A DNA stretch of 64,000 bases from Ruminococcus sp. (GCA_021201755.1 JAJQEI010000018.1:1-64000); one strand, 5' to 3'. Shown: positions 45,135 through 55,490, counted from the stretch's first letter. Notes: generated by a model not told the origin, from the letters alone. Made by a program: numbers and translations.

Positions 45135-46031
45135 TCAAAAATTTTTCCGCACTTGAAAAAGCTCCGTTTCCCGATTGGCAAAGCCAACGCCAAGAAATTC
45201 TTCCTGCGATCCATACACACGGTACAGATCCTGATGTGGAAAAGCCTCCGTGAGCTGTCCAAGCGGCAATTTCACACCATTTCGGTATTGCTGTGCCTGC
45301 TGCACCGATAAATGCAGTACCGGATACATCAAAAACAAATGATCCGTGGGAATCAAATGTGCCTGAAGCGTCCCCGCTTTGCAAAACGTCTCAACCTGCG
45401 CAAAATCATAACAGTCACGAAGTGTAAAGCCACACGCTGCTGTTCGGCACAGCGACGTCATCACAGCACCACCACCCAAAGCTATACCAATATCCGCAAG
45501 TAACGTACGAATATACGTACCTTTTCCACAGGATATGGAAAGCTGTGCCGTCTGTGCTGCTTCATCGAACGCTTCAAGCTGTATTGCATCTACTCGGACT
45601 TGTCTTGCTGGACGTTCCACTTCAATTCCCTGCCGTGCCAAGGTGTAAAGTCGCTTACCACCAATCGATATTGCGGAATACATCGGCGGAATCTGTAAAA
45701 TCTTTCCCAAAAATCGAGGCAAAACAGCTTTTAATGCTTCTTCTGTAACATACATATCCGGAAACGCTGCCGTCTGTTTCCCCCAGATATCCTCCGTATC
45801 GGTTGTTATACCAAACTGCACTTCCGCACGATACGTCTTATTCTCATCAGGCAGCATATCACACGCCCTCGCTGCACGTCCCACCAGAATTGGCAGTACG
45901 CCGGTTGCCATCGGATCCAAAGTTCCGGTGTGTCCTAGCTTTTTCATATGGAGTATCCCACGCAGCTTACCAATCATGTCAAAAGACGTGAAATTCTGTG
46001 GCTTATTCATGCACAAAACACCCTGATACAT
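45135..46031 (-). CDS. truB: tRNA pseudouridine(55) synthase TruB
   Basis: Isomerises U55 in the T-loop of tRNAs. The catalytic Asp is in the motif GHTGTLDPMATGVLPILVG, preceded by the MNKPQNFTSFDMIGKLR start region. RYGVE-like and KGTYIRTLLADIG motifs follow. The start chosen is the ATG of MYQGVLCMNKP, 7 bases after AGGA; the ORF extends five codons further into nrnA. Confidence 0.96.
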   Translation of the reverse strand: MYQGVLCMNKPQNFTSFDMIGKLRGILHMKKLGHTGTLDPMATGVLPILVGRAARACDMLPDENKTYRAEVQFGITTDTEDIWGKQTAAFPDMYVTEEALKAVLPRFLGKILQIPPMYSAISIGGKRLYTLARQGIEVERPARQVRVDAIQLEAFDEAAQTAQLSISCGKGTYIRTLLADIGIALGGGAVMTSLCRTAACGFTLRDCYDFAQVETFCKAGTLQAHLIPTDHLFLMYPVLHLSVQQAQQYRNGVKLPLGQLTEAFPHQDLYRVYGSQEEFLGVGFANRETELFQVRKNF

Positions 46032-46033
46032 AT

Positions 46034-47011
46034 TCAGTTCCTGCATTGCTGCTCCATTCCGTGCTGTACTGCTTCCAACAAAATCCTGCGTACTTCCACC
46101 TCTGTACCTTTTAACATACAGCCAGACGCCTTAATATGTCCGCCGCCGCCAAAACTTTGACAAATTTGGGATACATCCACCCAGTCTGCCGACCGCATTG
46201 AAACACGAAACTTTCCCGTTTCTCGTTCTTTCATAATGATACCCACTTCTGCACCCTCTAATTGCAACGGAAAGCTCGCAATGCCCTCTAGCTCTGCATC
46301 TTCAATTTGAAAATGATCTAAAAATTCTCTGGTAATACAAATCAGCACACACTTCCCGTCTAAATATGTTTCCAGACGATCTGTAAGCTGTTGATCGAGC
46401 TTTAGCCGTCCCATACTTTTCACGCCAAACATCTTGCGATTAATCCATGAATAGTCTACACCCGGACAGCGTGTCATCAAATCTGCTACTGCCATATGGG
46501 TGAGCGCACCTGCATTGTCATACTGAAAACAACCCGTATCTGTGGCAATTCCCGTATAAAGACAAGTTGCCATAGAATCCGTCAGTACTACTTCCGGCAA
46601 AAACGCCAGCATTTGGCAAACGACCTGACATGCTGCCGCAGCTGTACCGTCTACATAACCTGCTGCTGCGAACTCTATATGTGAAGCATGATGATCAATA
46701 CATAAATCCACATTCTTTCCATAGCATGATTCAATTTCTTTTCCTAAGAGTTTTGGATCTGCAACATCAATCGAAAGAATAAATTTCGGAGAAAAATCTT
46801 CTGATTCTTCCTTCGGCAGCATGAATGCGTAACGTGCCGGAATCGGATCATTGCAAATCACTTTTGCTCGTTTTCCCATTTGATGCAACATTTCTGCTAA
46901 AGCATATCCACCACCAATGCAATCGCCGTCAGGACTGCGGTGAATCAACACATAGACATCCTCACTCTGTTCCAAACGTCGTGCCGTTTCTTCTAAAGTC
47001 AGCCTTTGCAC
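46034..47011 (-). CDS. nrnA: DHH/DHHA1 phosphoesterase, NrnA-like (nanoRNase / pAp phosphatase)
   Basis: Degrades short RNA oligonucleotides and 3'-phosphoadenosine 5'-phosphate. The DHH domain shows HRSPDGDCIGGGYAL, SIDVADPKLLG and the namesake LCIDHHASH. The C-terminal DHHA1 domain has FGGGGHIKASGC. At 325 residues the length is normal. It sits between rbfA and truB, the usual Firmicute position. Confidence 0.93.
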   Translation of the reverse strand: MQRLTLEETARRLEQSEDVYVLIHRSPDGDCIGGGYALAEMLHQMGKRAKVICNDPIPARYAFMLPKEESEDFSPKFILSIDVADPKLLGKEIESCYGKNVDLCIDHHASHIEFAAAGYVDGTAAAACQVVCQMLAFLPEVVLTDSMATCLYTGIATDTGCFQYDNAGALTHMAVADLMTRCPGVDYSWINRKMFGVKSMGRLKLDQQLTDRLETYLDGKCVLICITREFLDHFQIEDAELEGIASFPLQLEGAEVGIIMKERETGKFRVSMRSADWVDVSQICQSFGGGGHIKASGCMLKGTEVEVRRILLEAVQHGMEQQCRN

Positions 47012-47018
47012 GTTGTTG

Positions 47019-47408
47019 TCACTCCTTTTTCGTATCTGTGTCCGCTATTTCGTCTGTTTCCGTCTCATCCGGCAAAAGTGCCTTCAATTTCCGATTGATT
47101 TCTGCACTATGCGCAATGGAGTCGTCGGCAATAAATCGCAAAATCGGTGATTTCCGAATTTTTAAGCGATGCAGCAGTTCTCGCCGAATAAAGCCAGCCG
47201 CACTGTCTAAACCCTTGCACGACTCCTTTGCCGCTTGTTTTCCAGAGAGACAGGACACATAAATCTTACACTCTGATAAATCTCGAGATAATTCTACTCG
47301 CACAATCGTCAGCATAGGGTCAATACGAGGATCTTTCAATTCCCGAAGAATAGCCGTTAATTCTCGCATCACGTCTTCTTCGGTTCGATTGATTTTATAA
47401 TTAGGCAA
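47019..47408 (-). CDS. rbfA: Ribosome-binding factor A
   Basis: Assists 16S rRNA 5'-end maturation and cold adaptation. The 129-residue protein has the KH-like fold motifs INRTEEDVMRELTAILRELK, DPRIDPMLTIVRVELSRDLS and LHRLKIRKSPILRFIADDS. The acidic C-terminus (DETETDEIADTDTKKE) is a common tail. It follows infB by about 20 bases. Confidence 0.95.
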   Translation of the reverse strand: MPNYKINRTEEDVMRELTAILRELKDPRIDPMLTIVRVELSRDLSECKIYVSCLSGKQAAKESCKGLDSAAGFIRRELLHRLKIRKSPILRFIADDSIAHSAEINRKLKALLPDETETDEIADTDTKKE

Positions 47409-47428
47409 TCGTATTCTCCTTCTTTAAC

Positions 47429-50158
47429 TTAGTCCCGATATTCTTCCATCACGAAAGCTTCGAAAATATCGCCTTCTTTAAAGTCACGGAACTTTTCTAG
47501 TGTAATGCCACACTCATAGCTCTCACCGACTTCTTTCACATCGTCTTTGAAACGCTTCAAGCTGGACATCTTATCTTCTGCTACCACAACACCGTCTCGT
47601 ATGACACGAATTTCGCACTGTCTCGTCACCTTGCCATTTAATACATAGGCACCGGCTACTGCACCAATACTGGAAATCTTGTAAACCTGCCGTACCTCCA
47701 CACGTCCCATCACAACCTCTCGATATTTCGGTGCAAGCATACCCTTCATTGCCGTTTCGATTTCTTCGATAGCGTCATAAATCACCCGATAGGTACGAAT
47801 CTCCACCTTATCTCGTGCGGCTATTTCTTCTGCTGTTTGATCTGGGCGAACGTTAAAGCCAATAATAATTGCGTTCGATGCACTGGCAAGCATGACATCG
47901 CTTTCTTTGATACCACCAACACCGCCATGAATTACCCGAACTCGTACTTCGTCATTGGTCAATTTTTCCAGCGATTGTGTGACCGCTTCAACAGAACCTT
48001 GTACATCTGCCTTGACAATCAAAGACAATTCTTTCATCTCACCCTGTTTAATCTGACTAAACAAATTATCCAGAGTCACCTTCTGATACTCGTTGAACTT
48101 CGCCTGCTTCGCTTCGTGTTTCCGCTGTTCTACCAACTCTCTCGCCAGACGTTCATCTTCTACCGCATTGAATACATCGCCAGCTTCTGGCACATCTGCC
48201 AGACCTGTAATTTCTACCGATACAGACGGTCCCGCATCGTTAACCACTACACCCTTGTCGTTGGTCATCACACGAACGTGTCCCACTGCTGTGCCTGCAA
48301 TAATCACATCTCCGGTATGCAGCGTGCCATTTTGTACAAGCAACGTTGCGATCGGACCTCGGCCCTTATCTAGACGTGCTTCAATTACTACGCCCTTTGC
48401 ACAACGGTTCGAGTTCGCCTTGAGTTCACTGGTTTCTGCCACAAGCAGAATATTTTCCAACAGTTCATCAATGCCTTCACCGGTCTTTGCCGATACAGGA
48501 ATGCAGATAATATCGCCACCCCATTCTTCACAAACCATGCCATATTTCGTCAGTTCTTCCTTAACACGATCCGGGTTTGCACCCTCTTTGTCCATTTTGT
48601 TGATGGCAACAATTACAGAAATACCCGCCGCTTTCGCATGGTTAATAGACTCTACTGTCTGCGGCATAATTCCATCATCTGCTGCGACAACGAGGATTGC
48701 AATATCCGTGATATTTGCACCTCTTGCACGCATTGCCGTAAACGCTTCATGCCCTGGGGTATCCAAAAACGTAATATCTTTCCCCTGATACTTCACTTGG
48801 TATGCACCGATATGCTGTGTGATACCGCCGGCTTCTCCCTCAGTAACGTGTGCATGACGAATCTTATCTAAAATAGAGGTTTTGCCGTGGTCAACGTGTC
48901 CCATTACTACTACAACCGGGCAGCGTTCTTCGGTATCCTTCGATGCATCATCTACATCAATCAAGCGTTCCTCAATGGTGACGATGACTTCATGTTCTAC
49001 CTTTGCACCAAGTTCTTCAGCAACGAGAGATGCCGTATCAAAATCGATTTCCTCATTAATGGTCGCCATAATACCAAGCATCATCAGCTTCTTAATAACT
49101 TCTGTCGCTGTGACTTTCAGTCTTGTTGCCAGTTCACTCACTGTAATTTGATCTGGAATCATCACACGCAATTGTTGCTTTCTTGCCCGTTCCAGTTCAA
49201 GTCTGCGCAATTTATCCTGTTCCGTTTCTCGCTTGTTGGAATACCGCTGACGAGAACGCTGTGCAGACTTTTGGTTAATCTTCTGCTTCTTAGTGGAATA
49301 TTTGTCGTTATTATACTTTCCGGCTGGTGCGATTTGTTCATACCGCTGATTATACTTATCCAAATCTACATATGACCCACGAGTATCGACAGTACGATGT
49401 TTTTCGGTAGTAATTTCCGAAGATGCCATCTCCGCTTGCATATGCATTCGCTGTCCATGGTCTTGTGCCTTTGCCGCTTGCTTCGGCTGCTTTGCCTTTC
49501 GCTCAGGAGCCTGTTTTTTCGGTTTTTCCACCTGGGACTTCGGCGTCTGCGCCTGAATTTTATCCGCCGTTGTAGACGGTGGCATTTGCGGTTTTCCACT
49601 CTGGGTATTCTGACCATTTCCGTTCAGTTTATTCTGTGCGTTCTGGCTGCTCGAACCGTTTTGCACACGACGACCATTACGTTCTCCGTTTTTTCGCTCC
49701 GAACGATTGCGATCCCGATTTCGATCCTTATCATGGTCACGCTCCTGGGATCGTTCTCCATTCCGCTGTCTTCTGTTCTCGCTGTTGTCACCATTACACT
49801 TTTTCGAACGACGTTTTTCATTTTTGTCCGTACAATTATTATTGTTTCGTTCCGTATTTTTTTCGTGACTGTCGTTCTTTTTCTCGTCGGCATTCTGATT
49901 TTGAAAGGGGTTCTGGCTTTTCTGCGACTTCTTCTCCGGGCGTTTTTGTTCCGCAGCGAAATATTTGTCGAAGCTTTCTACTTGTGCCGCCTGCGAATAA
50001 TACTCCAGTGCCAAATTGATTTCCTCGGTGGTCAGTCCTGTTACACCTTTTTTCTTCATACCGTTTGCATCACGCTGCTGAAAAAATCCAATCAACTCCT
50101 GTGTCGAAATACGCAAATCTCTTGCCACATCACTCAACTTAATTTTCTTTGTTGTCAT
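47429..50158 (-). CDS. infB: Translation initiation factor IF-2
   Basis: GTPase that places initiator tRNA on the 30S subunit. The 909-residue protein has the IF2_N helix ([18 protein letters not shown]), then a ~230-residue low-complexity basic/Asn/Gln-rich region. A second IF2_N ([20 protein letters not shown]) and the GTPase follow ([19 protein letters not shown] ~419, [25 protein letters not shown]). Domains II-IV end at [10 protein letters not shown]. The start is the ATG of [10 protein letters not shown], 10 bases after GGAGG. Confidence 0.97.
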   Translation of the reverse strand: MTTKKIKLSDVARDLRISTQELIGFFQQRDANGMKKKGVTGLTTEEINLALEYYSQAAQVESFDKYFAAEQKRPEKKSQKSQNPFQNQNADEKKNDSHEKNTERNNNNCTDKNEKRRSKKCNGDNSENRRQRNGERSQERDHDKDRNRDRNRSERKNGERNGRRVQNGSSSQNAQNKLNGNGQNTQSGKPQMPPSTTADKIQAQTPKSQVEKPKKQAPERKAKQPKQAAKAQDHGQRMHMQAEMASSEITTEKHRTVDTRGSYVDLDKYNQRYEQIAPAGKYNNDKYSTKKQKINQKSAQRSRQRYSNKRETEQDKLRRLELERARKQQLRVMIPDQITVSELATRLKVTATEVIKKLMMLGIMATINEEIDFDTASLVAEELGAKVEHEVIVTIEERLIDVDDASKDTEERCPVVVVMGHVDHGKTSILDKIRHAHVTEGEAGGITQHIGAYQVKYQGKDITFLDTPGHEAFTAMRARGANITDIAILVVAADDGIMPQTVESINHAKAAGISVIVAINKMDKEGANPDRVKEELTKYGMVCEEWGGDIICIPVSAKTGEGIDELLENILLVAETSELKANSNRCAKGVVIEARLDKGRGPIATLLVQNGTLHTGDVIIAGTAVGHVRVMTNDKGVVVNDAGPSVSVEITGLADVPEAGDVFNAVEDERLARELVEQRKHEAKQAKFNEYQKVTLDNLFSQIKQGEMKELSLIVKADVQGSVEAVTQSLEKLTNDEVRVRVIHGGVGGIKESDVMLASASNAIIIGFNVRPDQTAEEIAARDKVEIRTYRVIYDAIEEIETAMKGMLAPKYREVVMGRVEVRQVYKISSIGAVAGAYVLNGKVTRQCEIRVIRDGVVVAEDKMSSLKRFKDDVKEVGESYECGITLEKFRDFKEGDIFEAFVMEEYRD

Positions 50159-50312
50159 AGGCGAAAATCCTCCTTTTTGTTTTATCGCAATCTTTTGTGG
50201 TGCTGCTTCTTTAAAACGCCACAAAAATCGGATAGAAAATTACCTCTAAACTTATGTCATATGATAGACAGTCATTTCAAGCCATTATCATACATTACCA
50301 TAATTATACCGT

Positions 50313-50630
50313 TTATTCTTCTGTCTGTGTCACTAATTCCTGAAATCGCCGAAAAAATCCATCGTCACATACTGCAATAACGCCACAAGCACGACCGATA
50401 ACCCATCCCATTTCTTCTTTTGTAAAAGGAAGCTCTATACAGGGTACACCTTGTCGCCTACACTGAAAACGTGCTTCTTTTTTACTCTTTGATGCAGTAT
50501 CCTGACACACCATCACACCGCTGACCTGACCTTGCTGCAAATGTTCTGTTACTGGTGCAAGTCCAAGCTGCAGTTTTCCAGCCTTACGACAAATTGTCAG
50601 AAGGCCTTGCAAGTTCTGTTTGCAGTGCAT
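50313..50630 (-). CDS. ylxQ: L7Ae-family RNA-binding protein YlxQ
   Basis: A 105-residue L7Ae/L30e-like protein (LLTICRKAGKLQLGLAPV, GVMVCQDTASKSKKEA) of the nusA-infB operon; exact role unknown, possibly binding kink-turn RNA. GGAG lies 8 bases before the ATG inside ylxR, so a ~47-base overlap with ylxR is real. About 155 bases separate it from the infB start. Confidence 0.85.
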   Translation of the reverse strand: MHCKQNLQGLLTICRKAGKLQLGLAPVTEHLQQGQVSGVMVCQDTASKSKKEARFQCRRQGVPCIELPFTKEEMGWVIGRACGVIAVCDDGFFRRFQELVTQTEE

Positions 50631-50883
50631 GACTCATCTCCTCGTACACATTGTCGGACACACAACATCCAAAGGATCGTTCAAAACGATGTCCTTTTTT
50701 TGCAGCGGCAAAACACGCTTCGTTCTTGCATAAATATGCGCCTCTTCCAGACTTCTTTCCAGTAAAGTCAAGCAAAATATTACCATCCGCTTCTTTTAAT
50801 ATCCGAATCAAATCTTTCTTCGGCTTCATCATCTGGCAGCCAACGCATAGCCGCATGGGCACTTTTTTTATTTTTTCTGCCAC
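50584..50883 (-). CDS. ylxR: YlxR family nucleic-acid-binding protein
   Basis: A 99-residue protein with the DUF448/YlxR signature KVPMRLCVGCQMMKPKKDLIR and GKKSGRGAYLCKNEACFAAA. The family is implicated in RNA binding or regulation. It starts 4 bases after the nusA stop and overlaps ylxQ at its 3' end. Confidence 0.92.
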   Translation of the reverse strand: MAEKIKKVPMRLCVGCQMMKPKKDLIRILKEADGNILLDFTGKKSGRGAYLCKNEACFAAAKKGHRFERSFGCCVSDNVYEEMSHALQTELARPSDNLS

Positions 50884-50887
50884 AATC

Positions 50888-52054
50888 TCACTCCTCCGAT
50901 TCTGTTACAATCTCCGAAGAAATTGATGTTGCTTCTGTTTTTGACGCAGACGTATCCTTATCCGTCTGGATTTTCTCTTGCGCTGCTCCCTTGACTTCCG
51001 GATGGGGAATTTCAAATTCCGGTCGAATATCAATTTTAAAGCCGGTCAATTTTACGGCAAGCTTTGCGTTTTGCCCACGATTACCGATTGCTAGGGATAG
51101 CTGATTGTTCGGTACAACAACCGTACAGCTGCGATCATCAGCGGTATTGCTTAAAACGTCCACATGAATCACTTTCGCCGGTAATAATGCATTGGCAATA
51201 AATTCCTCTACTGATTCGCTGTAAGGAACGATGTCGATTTTTTCTCCATTTAATTCTTTCGATATAGCAAAAATACGACTGTTCTTCACACCGACACAAG
51301 CCCCCACTGCCTCTACGTTCGGGTTATTTGACCAAACTGCGACCTTTGACCGTGCACCCGCCTCTCTGGAAATCGACTTGATTTCTACAATGCCATCATA
51401 AATTTCTGGAATTTCTTTCTCAAACAACCGTGCTACCAGTTCTTTTCTCGCACGAGAAATCTTGATGATTGGTTTTTTCTGCTTGTTGGCAATCGCTGTA
51501 ATATAAACCTTGATCATCTGCCCTTCTTTTAAATGCTCCCCGGGAATTTGTTCATTAGGAAACAGGTACAATTCTGTCGAATTATTATACTGTACAGTTA
51601 TCGTACCGCCATCTTCCACTCGAACAACCTTTACCGTAATGTTGTCATTTTCCAAATCCTCAAATTCGCTGAGAATTCGCTCCCTCGTAATGTCTCGCAA
51701 ATCGCCCTTGATGGATTGCTTTGCAGACTGTGCAGCAGCTCTGCCGAATTTGCTGATGTCCAAGCGTGTTTCAATAATGTCTCCCGGTTCTGTATCCGGC
51801 TGAATTTCCCTTGCTTCCGTCAGGTCAATTTCAGTTTCATTCAACGGATAATCCTCCACGACTGTTTGCGATAGATACATTTCAAAAATTTTCTGTTCCG
51901 GATCAATTTCTATACGAATATTTTCCTCGCTGTTGGGATACATTTTCTTTGCAGCTTTCAGCATAGCGGATTTTACCTTTTCAATCAGCAAATCCGGTTC
52001 TACAGCCACTTCACTTCCCAGCGAGGAAAGTGCATCAAAAAAACTGTTGTCCAT
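50888..52054 (-). CDS. nusA: Transcription termination/antitermination factor NusA
   Basis: Binds RNA polymerase and modulates pausing, termination and antitermination. The order is the N-terminal polymerase-binding domain, S1 domain (EPGDIIETRLDISKFG region onward) and two KH domains (RIFAISKELNGEKIDIVPY; NNQLSLAIGNRGQNAKLAVK). The C-terminal tail (~40 residues, Ser/Thr/Glu rich) replaces the acidic repeats found in enterobacteria. At 388 residues the length is typical for Firmicutes. Confidence 0.96.
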   Translation of the reverse strand: MDNSFFDALSSLGSEVAVEPDLLIEKVKSAMLKAAKKMYPNSEENIRIEIDPEQKIFEMYLSQTVVEDYPLNETEIDLTEAREIQPDTEPGDIIETRLDISKFGRAAAQSAKQSIKGDLRDITRERILSEFEDLENDNITVKVVRVEDGGTITVQYNNSTELYLFPNEQIPGEHLKEGQMIKVYITAIANKQKKPIIKISRARKELVARLFEKEIPEIYDGIVEIKSISREAGARSKVAVWSNNPNVEAVGACVGVKNSRIFAISKELNGEKIDIVPYSESVEEFIANALLPAKVIHVDVLSNTADDRSCTVVVPNNQLSLAIGNRGQNAKLAVKLTGFKIDIRPEFEIPHPEVKGAAQEKIQTDKDTSASKTEATSISSEIVTESEE

Positions 52055-52094
52055 TTATATTAACCTCCTAAAATTTTGCATCACAATATTCCAT

Positions 52095-52577
52095 TTAAAA
52101 ATCTACCTCGACATACCACCGAATATAAGAAAGTTCTTTCAAAGGCAAAGCAACGGTTCTACCTGATTCCGGCAGTTCCAAGATAATCTGCGTATCGTCA
52201 AACGATTGCAGCACACCAACCCACTCCTTTTTATTTTGAATTTTGAGAATCGCTCTCGCACGAACCGTCTTCCCAATAGACACCTCTAAGTGCCAAGGTT
52301 GATTTAGCTCTCGTTCCAAACCGGCGGAACCCACTTCTAATACATATGCCTGAGAAATCGGATCTGCCTTGTCAATGACTTCATTAATAGGATGTGTGAG
52401 ATTTTCGCAATCTTCTATAGTCATTCCCTCAGGACGATCCGCAAAAATACGAAGATACCAATAAGCACCCTCTTTTTCAAAACTGACATCCCAAAGAGAA
52501 TAACCCAAATCCTCTACAATCGGCTGAACCAAATCACGGACTGTACGTTCGGTACTTCCAAACTTTTTCATTTTCAT
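52095..52577 (-). CDS. rimP: Ribosome maturation factor RimP
   Basis: Needed for 30S maturation. The 160-residue protein has the N-terminal VRDLVQPIVEDLGYSLWDVSF, ADRPEGMTIEDCENLTHPIN and the VGSAGLERELNQPWH motif, with a C-terminal SH3-like domain. AGGAGG precedes the ATG. It is the first gene of the rimP-nusA-...-gltX operon. Confidence 0.95.
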   Translation of the reverse strand: MKMKKFGSTERTVRDLVQPIVEDLGYSLWDVSFEKEGAYWYLRIFADRPEGMTIEDCENLTHPINEVIDKADPISQAYVLEVGSAGLERELNQPWHLEVSIGKTVRARAILKIQNKKEWVGVLQSFDDTQIILELPESGRTVALPLKELSYIRWYVEVDF

Positions 52578-52674
52578 AAGTAATGTCCTCCTGTAGTGGT
52601 CAAAAGCGTAAAATTGCCTTTAGCCTCAAAAAAAGACCAGTGTGAATTCCGGCCTTTCATTATTATATAAATAT

Positions 52675-52703
52675 ATTATATCACACCTTAAAAAAAAAAT
52701 CAA
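52675..52703 (-). promoter_or_regulatory. Promoter of the rimP-nusA-infB operon
   Basis: Minus strand TTGATT, 17-base spacer, TATAAT, about 95 bases before rimP. Confidence 0.65.
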
Positions 52704-52879
52704 GGGGTTTTTCAAAAAAAGTTGGAAAAACATACAAACGGTTCTGCAAAAGCCGTATATCAGGTGAACATCAAACAGTAACACACATTTTCAGCACAAG
52801 CCCAATTGCTTTTTAATAATTTATTCATGATATATATAATACTATGGTAATTATTCAATCATTATTTTCAAAAAAATAC

Positions 52880-52908
52880 TTGACACTTAAAATATTTTAT
52901 GGTATGAT
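52880..52908 (+). promoter_or_regulatory. Promoter of the LytTR regulator gene
   Basis: TTGACA, 17-base spacer, TATGAT. The ~110-base leader contains a 21-codon ATG frame at 52938-53003, without a good ribosome site. Confidence 0.75.
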
Positions 52909-53025
52909 AATTTTAGGCTGCTTTCAAAGAAAAATATGGTTGACAAAGAAAAAGAAACCAAATTGCAAAGGGAATTGGGCGTGGATTTTTCAAAATCGTG
53001 AAGAGAAATGAAGTGAATATTATAA

Positions 53026-53823
53026 ATGAATATTGCTATATGTAATGACGTGGAAATCATTGGAAAAGCATTAGAAAACATTCTCACAGAATTAGATCCC
53101 ACATTGCAAATTTATCGTTTCACATCACCGAAGCAACTAATCATGACAATATCGGAAACACTGCCCATTGATGCCTTATTCATGGACATTTCATTGAAAA
53201 ATATAACCCACGAAAATGCACCAAATGCGTCGACTCATTCAAAAGAAGCGACAGAAAAAAACGGAATCGATTATGCAAAAGAATTTTCAAAAGAACACCC
53301 AAATACGCTTTTTTTTATCATGAGTGGCTACTTAGAACAATACGTTTCACAAATATTTCTAAAATACAACGACCTAAAAATCAGCGGCATTTTACCAAAG
53401 CCATTCCAATACAACAACGTGAAAGGATTTTTGGAAAAGATTCGCAAAAAGAAATCCGGCGAGATGCTGGGAAATGAACCGCACTTGATGATCCGAGCAG
53501 TTGATCGCTCTACTTTTTGGATAAAAGTGGCAGACATTTGTTATGCATCCATTCAAAATCGTACCATTACAATCACTATGACGGATAAAAAAGTTTACAT
53601 TTGTAACGGAACGCTCAATGCGCTGGAATCCAAGCTGCCAGATTATTTCTTGCGTTGCTCGCAGGATTATATCATCAATATGTCACGAGTAACTTTGGTG
53701 CGAGGAGGTTCTGCATATTTTCAAGAAGTTACAATTCCACTCACTCGTTATCATGGCAGCTCTGTTTCAGAAAAGCGTGCTATGATTTTGAAATCCATAG
53801 GAAGATGTCACCTAGATTCATAG
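53026..53823 (+). CDS. LytTR-family response regulator
   Basis: A 265-residue two-domain regulator. The receiver domain has the acidic start (IAICNDVEI), the phospho-acceptor Asp in LFMDISL (~54) and the Lys in LPKPFQ. The C-terminal LytTR DNA-binding domain (~150-255; DICYASIQNRTITITMTDKK, YFLRCSQDYIINMSRV) follows. The receiver carries a ~20-residue insertion after the Asp (THENAPNASTHSKEATEKNG). No histidine kinase lies beside it, so it is an orphan here. It reads toward the M15-like and sporulation-type genes, but those have a separate promoter. Confidence 0.88.
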   Translation: MNIAICNDVEIIGKALENILTELDPTLQIYRFTSPKQLIMTISETLPIDALFMDISLKNITHENAPNASTHSKEATEKNGIDYAKEFSKEHPNTLFFIMSGYLEQYVSQIFLKYNDLKISGILPKPFQYNNVKGFLEKIRKKKSGEMLGNEPHLMIRAVDRSTFWIKVADICYASIQNRTITITMTDKKVYICNGTLNALESKLPDYFLRCSQDYIINMSRVTLVRGGSAYFQEVTIPLTRYHGSSVSEKRAMILKSIGRCHLDS

Positions 53824-53897
53824 AACAATTCCTTTCTAATGTCAGTATCTCCACCTTTGCCCCTTGTTTTTCATGCACGAAAAATTGAAATTAGGGG

Positions 53898-53926
53898 TTG
53901 AAAAATCGGAAAAGATATGCTATAAT
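53898..53926 (+). promoter_or_regulatory. Promoter of the M15-like gene
   Basis: TTGAAA, 17-base spacer, TATAAT, about 75 bases before the start codon. Confidence 0.7.
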
Positions 53927-54002
53927 GATAAAAACAGGCGAAATTTATCGTCCATCATGAAATACATTTTTCTCATGCTTCCGAAAGAAAGGAGATTCTG
54001 AT

Positions 54003-55199
54003 ATGTCAGATTCCCATAAAAAAAGTCCGCACGAAATCGTTCGCCGCATTCGATTTGATCGTGTAGCGGTGGTTGCAATTCCACTCCTTCTCATCATTAT
54101 TTTTATTATCGTTCTCTCTCTCCATAGCTGTGGCAACGATGGCGAAGAAAACGAAAATTCTGTAGATATTGCAACACCTGTTGCTGCCCTGGAATCTGAC
54201 GATGCCGAAGACACACAGACGTCCGAAGAATCTACTGCCACAACAAAAGCCACAACAGCCACAACACAAACAGATGAATCATCAGCAACTGAAATGAATG
54301 AAAGCAGTGACAACAACAGTTCCGATTCTTCTAATGATGCTTCTGTCGATTCCTCCACAAGTGACGCCAATGGTTCTGATTCCAGCGTCAGCTCCGGCAG
54401 CACCGTAACAAATAGATCAGACGATTCTGATTCTTCTACAATTCTGACGCAGCAAATTTCTTTTGTAGGTTACGACGTAGACGTAAGCATCGGCGATTTG
54501 ATTGTCATCAATAATAATACGGTCTATGACTTTACAGAGGACGAAGAAGATCTTCTCTATGTCTACCAAAATCGCAGTACTTCTTATCAAGTCAGTGACT
54601 GGGAAGTACGGCTAATGGCAGACACCATTGACGCTTTGAATACCATGATGGACGTTTATCAAAATGATACAGGCAATCGAAATTTTACAATCTTCAATGG
54701 CTATCGTACTTATGATCAACAAGATGACTACTATCATTATGGTGGCAGTAACACGCCAGCCGGCTATTCTGATTATCACAGTGCGAGAAGCTTTAACGTC
54801 AAAATTGAATTTGGCGACGGTACTTCAGACTATTACAACAGTACAAAATATCCGGATTATAGCTGGCTTTCCGATAATGCTGCAGATTACGGTTTTATTG
54901 TTCGGTATCCAGAAGATAAAACCGACTACACCGGCGAATCGGCTCGCACTTATACATTCCGCTATGTGGGGATTCCCCATGCGGTTTATATCACAGACAA
55001 CGATTTATGCTTAGAAGAATACGTAACTCTCGTACAAGATTACACTTCTGAAAATCCGCTGGAAATTATTGCTGGCGGTATCAATTATCAGGTATTTTAT
55101 GTTTCAGAAGCCAGTGCTTCCGGCAGCATCGCTGCACCGGGAACAAATTATACCATTTCCGGCAATAATATGGGCGGATATATCGTTACTTGCTGGTAA
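54003..55199 (+). CDS. Membrane-anchored M15B (VanY-like) fold protein lacking catalytic residues
   Basis: A 398-residue protein: basic N-terminus, one membrane helix (VVAIPLLLIIIFIIVLSLHSC), a ~100-residue Ser/Thr/Asp linker, then a domain clearly related to VanY D,D-carboxypeptidases (TIFNGYRTYDQQ, WLSDNAADYGFIVRYPEDKT, FRYVGIPHAVYI, CLEEYV). In active enzymes the zinc/catalytic motifs are SxHxxGxAxD and ExWH before FRYVG. Here the first is SDYHSARSFNV, without the Asp ligand. The second is RTYT, with both the catalytic Glu and the His ligand gone. It is probably a non-enzymatic peptidoglycan-binding or structural protein. A terminator-like hairpin (55316-55359) lies downstream. Confidence 0.82.
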   Translation: MSDSHKKSPHEIVRRIRFDRVAVVAIPLLLIIIFIIVLSLHSCGNDGEENENSVDIATPVAALESDDAEDTQTSEESTATTKATTATTQTDESSATEMNESSDNNSSDSSNDASVDSSTSDANGSDSSVSSGSTVTNRSDDSDSSTILTQQISFVGYDVDVSIGDLIVINNNTVYDFTEDEEDLLYVYQNRSTSYQVSDWEVRLMADTIDALNTMMDVYQNDTGNRNFTIFNGYRTYDQQDDYYHYGGSNTPAGYSDYHSARSFNVKIEFGDGTSDYYNSTKYPDYSWLSDNAADYGFIVRYPEDKTDYTGESARTYTFRYVGIPHAVYITDNDLCLEEYVTLVQDYTSENPLEIIAGGINYQVFYVSEASASGSIAAPGTNYTISGNNMGGYIVTCW

Positions 55200-55307
55200 C
55201 TTCGTTTTTCAATCATTCTACCAAAACAGAATCGATCGTGGAGATAATCTCACATGGTCGGTTCTGTTTTCTATTACAGGATTCCATCATTGAAGCTGTC
55301 TAGGTAA

Positions 55308-55484
55308 AATAAAAACAGAAAAAGACAATATTCATGCTTGACATCATTGTCCTTTTCTGCTATTTTTGAATCATTCTGAATTCTGCCATACTTTGCACAA
55401 GCAAAATCTTCTCCCTGTAATGTCATAGCACCGCATATGCCTTTAAATACAAAACAGCGCATTGTACCCTTGTTTTTTTATGTT
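55308..55484 (-). ncRNA. Candidate small RNA or small-ORF transcript, ~175 nt
   Basis: A consensus promoter at 55491-55519 and a minus-strand terminator (stem CAGAAAAGGACAAT / ATTGTCTTTTTCTG, then a T-rich tract; 55308-55359) delimit a transcript of about 175 bases. A 62-codon ATG frame starts at 55462 behind AAGGG (MRCFVFKGICGAMTLQGEDF..). It runs through the terminator and stops only at 55274, beyond it, so it is unlikely to be the product as written. I do not recognise a known RNA family. Confidence 0.45.
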
Positions 55485-55490
55485 GTTACT

